From JADCCX01 sp031431475 (GTDB taxonomy: Bacteria; Pseudomonadota; Alphaproteobacteria; Rhizobiales; Beijerinckiaceae): a stretch of 64,000 nucleotides of DNA. The position numbers were made by a program, and so were the translations under genes. Where the stretch lies: assembly GCA_031431475.1 (NCBI GenBank), contig JANPDL010000008.1:18277-82276 (forward strand). Direction: 5' to 3'. The notes below the pieces were generated by a model that was not told the origin of the DNA, searched no databases, and was given only the letters and a program-made list of their open reading frames with translations. Of this stretch, positions 57,561-64,000 are shown piece by piece; position 1 is the stretch's first letter; each line of letters opens with the position of its first letter.

Positions 57561-58766
57561 TCAGGCAATGGCCTTCTTCAGGGCATCGACGAGATCCGTG
57601 CGCTCCCAGGAGAAGCCACCGTCGCGCGTCGATTTGCGACCGAAGTGGCCATAAGCCGACGTGCGGGCGTAGATCGCCTTGTTGAGATCGAGATGCGTGC
57701 GAATACCGCGCGGTGAAAGATCCATCACCTTGGCAATCGCTTTCTCAAGCACGGCTGCATCCACTTTGCCCGTATCATGCAGGTCCACGTAGATCGACAG
57801 CGGCTGCGCGACTCCGATGGCATAGGACAGCTGGATCGTGCAACGCTCTGCTAGCTTGGCCGCAACCACGTTCTTCGCGAGGTAGCGCGCGGCATAGGCC
57901 GCAGAACGGTCAACCTTGGTCGGGTCCTTGCCGGAGAATGCGCCGCCGCCATGGGGAGCAGCACCGCCGTAGGTGTCAACGATGATCTTGCGTCCAGTAA
58001 GGCCACAATCGCCATCCGGTCCGCCAATTACGAACTTGCCGGTCGGGTTGACATGCCACACCGTATCCTTGGTGATCCAACCCTCAGGCAGCGTCTCGCG
58101 AATGACAGGCTCGACGATCTTCTGCACATCTTTCGATGACAGCTTGGCATCGAGATGCTGGGTGGACAGCACGATCTGTGTCGCGCCGACGGGCTTGCCA
58201 TCCTTGTACTTGATCGTGACCTGGCTTTTTGCATCCGGGCCAAGCACGCCGCAGCCACGCTCGCCGGACTTACGGTACTTCGTCAGGACCTCAAGGATCT
58301 TGTGGGAATAGTAAATTGGTGCAGGCATCAATTCCGGCGTCTCGCGGCAGGCATAACCGAACATGATGCCCTGATCGCCAGCACCTTCGTCCTTGTTGCC
58401 CGCGGCATCCACGCCCACGGCGATATCCACGGACTGCGGGTGCAGGAGAACGTCGATCTTGGCAGTCTTCCAGTGAAATCCACTCTGCTCATAGCCGATG
58501 GCCTTGATCGCCTTGCGTGCAGCAGACTTCACTTTGCTCTTCATGGTTTTTTCGTCGAGCGAAGTGCGAACTTCGCCGGCGATCACAACGCGGTTGGTAG
58601 TGGCCAGTGTCTCACATGCCACGCGCACATCCCAAGGGCTCATGTTTGATTTGGCGGCTTCCTTGAAGAAAAGGTCCACGACTTCATCGGAGATGCGATC
58701 ACAAACCTTGTCGGGATGGCCTTCGGATACGGATTCGCTGGTAAAAAGATAGTCAGAACGGATCAC
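57561..58766 (-). CDS. metK: S-adenosylmethionine synthetase
   Basis: MetK makes SAM from methionine and ATP. The 401-residue protein has YLFTSESVSEGHPDKVCDRI (residues 5-24), GAGDQGIMFGYACRETPELM (about 130-149), GGPDGDCGLTGRKIIVDTYG and GGGAFSGKDPTKVDRSAAYA, all conserved, including the methionine loop. The start is a GTG at 58766 preceded by CCGGAGG. The gene follows an XRE regulator, from which it is separated by an intrinsic terminator. I do not see a SAM riboswitch in its leader. Confidence 0.97.
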   Translation of the reverse strand: MIRSDYLFTSESVSEGHPDKVCDRISDEVVDLFFKEAAKSNMSPWDVRVACETLATTNRVVIAGEVRTSLDEKTMKSKVKSAARKAIKAIGYEQSGFHWKTAKIDVLLHPQSVDIAVGVDAAGNKDEGAGDQGIMFGYACRETPELMPAPIYYSHKILEVLTKYRKSGERGCGVLGPDAKSQVTIKYKDGKPVGATQIVLSTQHLDAKLSSKDVQKIVEPVIRETLPEGWITKDTVWHVNPTGKFVIGGPDGDCGLTGRKIIVDTYGGAAPHGGGAFSGKDPTKVDRSAAYAARYLAKNVVAAKLAERCTIQLSYAIGVAQPLSIYVDLHDTGKVDAAVLEKAIAKVMDLSPRGIRTHLDLNKAIYARTSAYGHFGRKSTRDGGFSWERTDLVDALKKAIA

Positions 58767-58818
58767 GTGGCTGCCTCCGGAATATCGATTAAATTGAGTC
58801 TATAGCAATCAGATGGCT

Positions 58819-58845
58819 TAAAAAGCCCACCATGACGGCGGGGCT
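58819..58845 (-). terminator. Intrinsic terminator between the XRE gene and metK
   Basis: On the minus strand AGCCC-C-GCC pairs with GGT-GGGCT around the loop GTCAT, with one bulged C and one G-U pair, followed by TTTTT. It ends the XRE transcript and leaves metK with its own promoter downstream. Confidence 0.65.
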
Positions 58846-58908
58846 CATAAGCCAGATGCGTTCGTCAGGTCAATCAAAATCGGCCATTTCGTTCGGATGA
58901 AAGAACGA

Positions 58909-59313
58909 TCAGTCGTTGCTGGCAATCGACATTGCCGCAATGAGGTCGATGATCTTCTTGCGCAGCTTCGGCTCTTTGATCTTGAGAAACGCGTTGATGA
59001 GTTGCGCTCCTTCCGCACTGCTGGCGAAATCTGCGACATAGCCATTCGTCTCTGCTTCGGCGAAACCCGACAGCATTTTCGCCTCAGATTGCTCACCTTC
59101 AAAGAAAAAATTCACGGGCACGCCAAGGATCTTGGACGTTTCCTGCAACCGGCTAGCACCGATGCGGTTAGTGCCTTTCTCGTACTTCTGGATCTGCTGG
59201 AAGGTAATTCCCAGCGCATCACCCAGCTTTTCCTGGCTCAGGCCGACAAGAACGCGGCGCATGCGCACGCGCGCACCAACATGCTTGTCGATAGGATTCG
59301 GAATTCTTGCCAT
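58909..59313 (-). CDS. XRE-family transcriptional regulator
   Basis: A 134-residue regulator with an N-terminal HTH_3 domain (about residues 11-66): RVRMRRVLVGLSQEKLGDAL then GITFQQIQKYEKGTNRIGAS is the classic cro/C1-type helix pair. The C-terminal half is helical and acidic/basic (LINAFLKIKEPKLRKKIIDL). Proteins of this type beside metK and lnt are conserved in Hyphomicrobiales, some being linked to growth phase or symbiosis control, but the targets here are not known. It lies 126 bases downstream of lnt on the same strand. Confidence 0.9.
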   Translation of the reverse strand: MARIPNPIDKHVGARVRMRRVLVGLSQEKLGDALGITFQQIQKYEKGTNRIGASRLQETSKILGVPVNFFFEGEQSEAKMLSGFAEAETNGYVADFASSAEGAQLINAFLKIKEPKLRKKIIDLIAAMSIASND

Positions 59314-59439
59314 GCAAAAGTGCTCTTTTGAGAGTTCTCATTGACGCTCTGTCAAACAGAACTTACCAATCAGATGATCCCCTCTCCGGTAAGGTTCCGG
59401 CACACACACACAGGGGAGACTTGAATAATTTAAATCCAG

Positions 59440-61032
59440 CTAGCGTGATTTTCTCAAAAAGCAAAGCCCATAGCTTAGTATCAACAATATAATTGCGATA
59501 ATGTCACCGTATGATCCGTAAATCGTGCCTGAAAGTGCTTTTGCCAGAGAGCCATCAATCACGCCAACTGTTCCCAACGGCTGACTGCCTGTTACTCTGC
59601 CCATAGGGTCTATGATAGCCGATATGCCTGTGTTCGCCGCACGAAGTTGTGGCAGACCTTGCTCCACACTGCGCAACCTGGCCTGCGCCAAATGCTGATA
59701 AGGACCGGCTGTGTTGCCAAACCAGCCATCGTTCGTGACATTGAGCAGCAATCCGGAACGCGGACCATCGGGCACAAGCCCTGATGGAAAAATCGCTTCA
59801 TAGCAGATTAGCGGAATAGCCAATGGCAATCCACTGATCTGCAACGGTTTTCTGCGCACCCCGGCTTCAAAGCCGCCTGGAATCTCGACGAATTGCCGCA
59901 GGCCGAATGCAGCAAATGCAGTTTTGAACGGCAAGTACTCGCCAAACGGGACAAGACGCACCTTGTCATAGCTGTCCGCAATGATTCCATCGGGCCCAAC
60001 GACATGGATGGAATTGAAATAGCGCGTCTGGCGTGCGTCACCGCTCGCATCCTCGGCGCGGGCCGCTCCCGTGATCAGTGTCGTGCGAGGGCGTATGAGC
60101 CCGGCGATCTGGCTCAAAGCCTGTGGCTCACGCGCCAGCAGAAAGGGAAAGGGTGATTCCGGCCAGACCAGATGAGTGATATCAGAGATGCCGTTGGTAC
60201 CAGGTGTTGTTGCCCTGTTACTCAGCGTGAGATAGCGGGCCAGCACTTCCTGTCCTGAAAGGCGATGCTTCTCGCGTTGGCCCAGATTCGGCTGAAGAAT
60301 GCGCACTTTCACATCTGGAAGCATTGTCAGCGCAGTTGATTGCAGCCGCCAGAGCCCGAAACCTGTGATTCCTGCCATGAGTGCAGCTGCGATGGCGGGC
60401 AATGCGATCCGTTGCAGTGTGCTGTTACCCGTTGCCAGAACGGCGGGAGCAGCAAAGACAAACAGCGCCAGAATGGTCATCCCGTTCAACCCGGTTACAG
60501 AGGCGATCTGCGCTGTCGCGTCGCTGAAACCCAGCGCTTGACCCAGGCTGTTCCAGGGAAAGCCGCTCAGGATGATGCCGCGCAGCCATTCGACGCTTGC
60601 CATCGCGGCTACGAACGCAAAGATACGGCGGCTTCCGTCTGACCAGAGCAATCTCGCCAGCATGAAGCCGAAACCGTGGAACAGCGCCAGAGCGGCTGGA
60701 AAGCCGATAACCCCGAAGGGCAGCGCCCACGCAAATGTATCATCTTCCACCAGAAAAGCGGCACCCAGCCACCAGAATCCGGCAACAAAATAGCCGAACC
60801 CAAACGCCCATCCCGCCGTGAATGCCGAGCGCAATGCCTGCCATGACCAGCGACCGGGCCCGGCTGTTGCCCCGTCAATCAGCCATACTGCGACGGGCAG
60901 GGACAGCAGCAAGGCAGGTAGCAGGTCGAAAGGTGGCATAGACAACGCAGCGATCGCACCTGCCAGCGCGGCGATTCCCGACCGCCGCCATCCCCCCAGA
61001 AGCAATATGCTATGCGCCAGCCTTTGCAGCAC
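59440..61032 (-). CDS. lnt: Apolipoprotein N-acyltransferase
   Basis: Lnt adds the third acyl chain to the N-terminal cysteine of lipoproteins in the inner membrane. The 530-residue protein has about seven membrane helices in its first half and one at the C-terminus (DIIAIILLILSYGLCFLRKS), with the periplasmic nitrilase-like domain between. The catalytic Glu is in HLVWPESPFPFLL, Lys in DKVRLVPFGEYLPF and the nucleophile Cys in PLICYEAIFP. Start ATG at 61032, 12 bases downstream of the CorC gene. Confidence 0.96.
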   Translation of the reverse strand: MLQRLAHSILLLGGWRRSGIAALAGAIAALSMPPFDLLPALLLSLPVAVWLIDGATAGPGRWSWQALRSAFTAGWAFGFGYFVAGFWWLGAAFLVEDDTFAWALPFGVIGFPAALALFHGFGFMLARLLWSDGSRRIFAFVAAMASVEWLRGIILSGFPWNSLGQALGFSDATAQIASVTGLNGMTILALFVFAAPAVLATGNSTLQRIALPAIAAALMAGITGFGLWRLQSTALTMLPDVKVRILQPNLGQREKHRLSGQEVLARYLTLSNRATTPGTNGISDITHLVWPESPFPFLLAREPQALSQIAGLIRPRTTLITGAARAEDASGDARQTRYFNSIHVVGPDGIIADSYDKVRLVPFGEYLPFKTAFAAFGLRQFVEIPGGFEAGVRRKPLQISGLPLAIPLICYEAIFPSGLVPDGPRSGLLLNVTNDGWFGNTAGPYQHLAQARLRSVEQGLPQLRAANTGISAIIDPMGRVTGSQPLGTVGVIDGSLAKALSGTIYGSYGDIIAIILLILSYGLCFLRKSR

Positions 61033-61044
61033 GGATCTGCCCTC

Positions 61045-62085
61045 TTAGCGCCGCGGCGGCTGGAACGGCATACCGTCCTCGATCGTCGGATCTATCGCCG
61101 AGACCTGAGCCACCGAGCCGGGAGCCCGCTTGTGGATACGGACGCGCTTGATCCGGCGCGGGTCTGCATCCAGTACCTCGAATTCAAGCCCCAGTGAGCT
61201 GCGGATCAACTCTCCGCGCGACGGAACGCGCTGTGCCAGCGTCACGATCAGGCCGCCAATCGTCTCGACCTCCGCCGCTTCTGGCTCGGCCGAGAAATCC
61301 ATGTTCAGTGCCTTGCCCACCTCTGCAAGCCCGGCCTTTGCCTCCGCCACAAAGCTCAGGCCACCCTCTTCCGCCTCGATCAGCGGACGACCCTCGTCGT
61401 CATGCTCGTCCTCGATATCGCCGACGATAACCTCCACCAGGTCCTCAATGGAAACAAGCCCGTCTGTGCCGCCATATTCATCAACGACGAGCGCCATGTG
61501 CGTGCGCGTAGCCTGCATGCGCACCAGCAGATCCATGGCAGGCATGGAGGGCGGCACATAAAGCACGGGCCGCAGCAGCTTGGCCGAAATCAGCGATGCC
61601 GACATATCGACAAGGCCCAGATCGATGGAGGTTTCAGCTTTCCTGCGGCGGCTTTTCGGCAAGCCTGTTTCCGCCTTGTTCGAGATCAGATCGAGAAAGT
61701 CGCGGATATGGACCATGCCCTTGGGATCATCCAGCGTTTCTCCATAGGTTGGCAGTCGCGAATGGCCCTGTGTGCGAAACACCCGCAGCAAATCACTGAG
61801 CGTAATTTCCGCTGTCACCGCGATAATATCGGCACGCGGGATCATCACATCGGCAACGCGCACGGTGCGGATGCTGAGGATATTGCGCAGCATCACACGT
61901 TCCTGCGGCGTGAACTCGGCACCTGGTCCTCTGGCTTCCAGTGCATCCTCGATATTGTCGCGGATTGAAACCGTGCTCTTGAAGCCAAGGGCGGATCGGA
62001 GTCTTCCGAACCAGCCTTCCGAGCCGGGCAGGCCGTCTGATCGGGACGATTCCATCTGTTCGGCCTTGTCGGCGGTCGAACTCAT
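61045..62085 (-). CDS. CorC/HlyC-family CBS-domain protein (hemolysin-type, YbeX)
   Basis: A 346-residue cytoplasmic CBS-pair protein of the CorC/YbeX family. Two CBS motifs are visible (RVADVMIPRADIIAVTAEIT and MVHIRDFLDLISNKA), followed by a TH-MALVVDEYGGTDGLV strand and the CorC_HlyC C-terminal domain (FVAEAKAGLAEVGKAL). CorC is linked to magnesium/cobalt efflux and, as YbeX, to ribosome metabolism. It overlaps ybeY by four bases and precedes lnt, the standard order. Confidence 0.93.
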   Translation of the reverse strand: MSSTADKAEQMESSRSDGLPGSEGWFGRLRSALGFKSTVSIRDNIEDALEARGPGAEFTPQERVMLRNILSIRTVRVADVMIPRADIIAVTAEITLSDLLRVFRTQGHSRLPTYGETLDDPKGMVHIRDFLDLISNKAETGLPKSRRRKAETSIDLGLVDMSASLISAKLLRPVLYVPPSMPAMDLLVRMQATRTHMALVVDEYGGTDGLVSIEDLVEVIVGDIEDEHDDEGRPLIEAEEGGLSFVAEAKAGLAEVGKALNMDFSAEPEAAEVETIGGLIVTLAQRVPSRGELIRSSLGLEFEVLDADPRRIKRVRIHKRAPGSVAQVSAIDPTIEDGMPFQPPRR

Positions 62086-62600
62086 TCTGTCATGGTCTCC
62101 AGTGGGTCCGATCCTGCATAGGGGTCAGGAATATCTAGCGATGCAAGGATGGCTGATTCGAGGCTCTCCATACGCTGTGCTTCGTACGGCGTCATGTGAT
62201 CATAGCCCAGCAAATGCAAAACGCCATGCACCACGAGATGCGTCATGTGGTGTTCTAGCGGCTTCTCTTCAGTCGCAGCTTCCGATGCCATCGTCTCGAA
62301 GGCCAGGATGATATCACCGAGGAAGGGCGCTTGTGAAATGCTTCCGGGCGCAGCACCGGGAAAGGATAGCACGTTGGTCGAGCTGTCCTTGGCGCGCCAT
62401 TGCCGGTTCACCCCTTGCATGCGGGCATCATCGGCCAGCAGAACGGCGATTTCCGCACCGGCCATGACTGGAACCCCGACCATCGCAACGGCCCGCCGAG
62501 CCGCACGGCGCACCTTCGCCGCCGCACCTGTAACGGCTTTCCAGCCCGGTGCCGCCTTCTGGATGTTGACCTGAACGACCGGAGCCCGTGCGCGCTTCAC
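62082..62600 (-). CDS. ybeY: Endoribonuclease YbeY
   Basis: YbeY is a metal-dependent endoribonuclease for 16S rRNA 3' maturation and late ribosome quality control. The 172-residue protein has RQWRAKDSSTNVLSFPGAAP (about residues 71-90) and the zinc triad in HLVVHGVLHLLGYDH (three His, about residues 129-143). An N-terminal extension of about 30 basic residues precedes the usual core. It overlaps phoH by four bases. Confidence 0.95.
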   Translation of the reverse strand: MKRARAPVVQVNIQKAAPGWKAVTGAAAKVRRAARRAVAMVGVPVMAGAEIAVLLADDARMQGVNRQWRAKDSSTNVLSFPGAAPGSISQAPFLGDIILAFETMASEAATEEKPLEHHMTHLVVHGVLHLLGYDHMTPYEAQRMESLESAILASLDIPDPYAGSDPLETMTE

Positions 62601-63646
62601 ATCTCGCGCCGCTGATGGGTGCCGCCAGCGTCCTCGTAGGCCTTGACGATGCGCCGCACCAGATCATGCCGCACAACATCGGCATGGCCGAAGGTGATGT
62701 GGCCGACGCCTTCCACCGTTGACAGCAACGAAACGGCCTCGATCAGTCCGGATTTCTGCCCCGGCGGCAGGTCGATCTGCGTGGGATCGCCCGTGATGAT
62801 CATGCGCGAGCCTTCGCCAAGGCGGGTCAGGAACATCTTCATCTGCATCGATGTGGTGTTCTGCGCCTCATCCAGCAGGATCACGGCATTGGAGAGCGTG
62901 CGCCCGCGCATGAAGGCCAGCGGGGCCACCTCGATCTGGCCAGTCTGGAGCCCGCGCTCGACGATGCGGGCCTCCATGAAATCATGCAGCGCATCGTAGA
63001 TCGGGCGCAAATACGGATCGACCTTGTCCTTCATGTCGCCGGGCAGAAAGCCCAGCCGCTCACCCGCTTCCACTGCGGGACGCGACAGGACCAGCCGCTC
63101 CACCAGCCCCTGCTCCATCAGATGCACGGCATGGCCGACCGCGAGCCAGGTCTTGCCCGTACCCGCCGGGCCCTCCGCGAAGACCAGTTCGTTGCGCTTC
63201 AATGCGCGCAGATACGCGTCCTGCGCCTCATTGCGGGCCTTCACCGGCCCGCGCTTGCGCGTCGCGACATGCTCGAAGCTGGTCTTGGCGCTGGCGTCTT
63301 TGGAGGGGAACAGCGTGCCCTGCAGGGCGGCTTCCTGCAACGCGCCATCGACATCGCCCGTGGAGAAGGCGCGGCCTGCTTTCGCCTGCTCGTACAGCAT
63401 CTCCAGCGTGCGCCGGGCGCGGTCCGTGCCTTCTTTCGAGCCCTTGAGCGTCAGCAGATTGCCGTTGACCGTGGCGATGACCGACAGCCGCCGCTCGATA
63501 TGGGCGAGGTTCTGGTCATATTGCCCCAGGACGAGGCTGGCGCGTTTGTTGTCATCAAAGGACAGCGTCATCTCATGCGGCGCGTTGGGCCCGGCAATCG
63601 CCGACGCAGGGGTGGAAGAAGCCGTCGCGCGCTGATTTGATGTCAA
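62597..63646 (-). CDS. ybeZ: PhoH-family protein (YbeZ)
   Basis: A 349-residue PhoH/YbeZ P-loop ATPase linked to ribosome maturation with YbeY. Walker A is EGPAGTGKTWLAVGHA (about residues 158-173), Walker B ILLDEAQNTT (about 257-266), and the PhoH core opens with RNEAQDAYLRALKRNELVFA. The first ~130 residues include an N-terminal KH-like region (LSVIATVNGNLLTLKGSKEG). It overlaps miaB by four bases (ATGA) and ybeY by four. Confidence 0.95.
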   Translation of the reverse strand: MTSNQRATASSTPASAIAGPNAPHEMTLSFDDNKRASLVLGQYDQNLAHIERRLSVIATVNGNLLTLKGSKEGTDRARRTLEMLYEQAKAGRAFSTGDVDGALQEAALQGTLFPSKDASAKTSFEHVATRKRGPVKARNEAQDAYLRALKRNELVFAEGPAGTGKTWLAVGHAVHLMEQGLVERLVLSRPAVEAGERLGFLPGDMKDKVDPYLRPIYDALHDFMEARIVERGLQTGQIEVAPLAFMRGRTLSNAVILLDEAQNTTSMQMKMFLTRLGEGSRMIITGDPTQIDLPPGQKSGLIEAVSLLSTVEGVGHITFGHADVVRHDLVRRIVKAYEDAGGTHQRREM

Positions 63647-64000
63647 GCCAATCTCTCCAATGCGTTCGAATCCGTTAAATTCCTCGCATCAATGTCGGCG
63701 TGAACCAGAATTCCCGCAAGTGAGTTCGATGCCACACCCGTGATTTTTACAGGGACGATTTGCCCCACGAGTGACAGCGGCCCGTCCACATGCACGGCTT
63801 GCATATAGGGCGACTTTCCGCCGATCTGGCCAGCATTGCGCCCCGGCTTCTCGAACAGCACATCGACCGTCTGGCCCACGGTCGCCAGATTGAATGCCGT
63901 CTGCTGCTCCAGAACCAGCGCCTGCAAGGCCGCCAGCCGCGCCGTCTTCACGCTCTCAGGCACCTGATCCTTGCGATCCGCCGCAGGAGTGCCGGGCCGC
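63643..64000 (-). CDS. miaB: tRNA-2-methylthio-N6-dimethylallyladenosine synthase, 3' part
   Basis: The visible part is the C-terminal 118 residues; the frame stays open to the window end, where the sequence reads RPGTPAADRKDQVPESVKTA, matching the YSxRPGTPA loop of the radical-SAM methylthiotransferases. The TRAM domain follows (GQTVDVLFEKPGRNAGQIGG, then VHVDGPLSLVGQIVPVKITG). In Hyphomicrobiales miaB precedes phoH, ybeY, corC and lnt, which identifies it as MiaB rather than RimO. Confidence 0.92.
   Translation of the reverse strand, partial: RPGTPAADRKDQVPESVKTARLAALQALVLEQQTAFNLATVGQTVDVLFEKPGRNAGQIGGKSPYMQAVHVDGPLSLVGQIVPVKITGVASNSLAGILVHADIDARNLTDSNALERLA

Noticed and set aside
58767..58908. 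metK leader considered as a SAM riboswitch
   Set aside because: I see a terminator of the upstream gene and a ribosome site, but none of the conserved SAM-I, SAM-II or SAM-V core sequences.
59399..59412. (CA)n run upstream of the XRE gene
   Set aside because: Only about six units, in non-coding DNA, with no sign of regulatory placement.

Overview
The window is a GC-rich stretch of an alphaproteobacterial chromosome, most probably from the order Hyphomicrobiales (Rhizobiales). The main evidence is gene order: miaB, phoH/ybeZ, ybeY, corC, lnt, an XRE regulator, metK, trmB, rimP, nusA, ylxR, infB, rbfA, truB (64000 back to 47246), and rph, rdgB, hemW divergent from hrcA (39089-42769). I could not fix the genus. 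I saw no tRNA, rRNA, CRISPR array, transposase or phage gene.

Layout: 1-518 is the 3' end of dapD. 958-4015 is a TPP-riboswitch-led thiXY transporter unit followed by a histone-deacetylase-fold amidohydrolase. 4096-9624 is a mixed accessory stretch: GNAT, two small membrane proteins, leuB, a methyltransferase/LysR divergent pair, an antitoxin-like HTH gene followed by a HigA remnant, a Rid protein, and a 91-nt direct repeat pair. 9749-12600 is a compact EF-P module (epmB, epmA, efp). 12745-19657 holds a polyprenyl glycosylphosphotransferase, an M20 amidohydrolase, glnD, grpE and an unrecognised protein. 19729-30251 is a divergent peptide/amino-acid locus: LysR, argE-like and a cystathionine-type PLP enzyme on the minus strand; a five-component oligopeptide ABC importer and an M20 dipeptidase on the plus strand. 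30261-32602 carries a HAD enzyme divergent from a branched-chain-type aminotransferase and a PaiB-like protein.

32603-37911 is the most interesting part: a tightly packed minus-strand operon of five genes. It encodes a PfkB kinase closely resembling sulfofructose kinase YihV, a LacD/YihT-like class I aldolase, an L-fucose/L-arabinose isomerase-family protein, a Gfo/Idh/MocA oxidoreductase and a hydroxypyruvate-isomerase-like TIM barrel. Isomerase plus kinase plus aldolase is the logic of sulfoglycolysis (sulfo-EMP), but the accessory enzymes differ, so this may be a variant or a related sugar pathway.

38044-42769 is the rph-rdgB-hemW-SDR operon divergent from hrcA. 42855-45475 is a Bug receptor/AtuA-family/AtuA-associated cassette. 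45477-64000 is the translation, RNA-maturation and membrane core, with three insertions relative to the usual order: a YcxB-like gene between infB and rbfA, a DUF2336 gene between trmB and rimP, and a leader with a 20-codon ORF and a strong intrinsic terminator just upstream of rimP.
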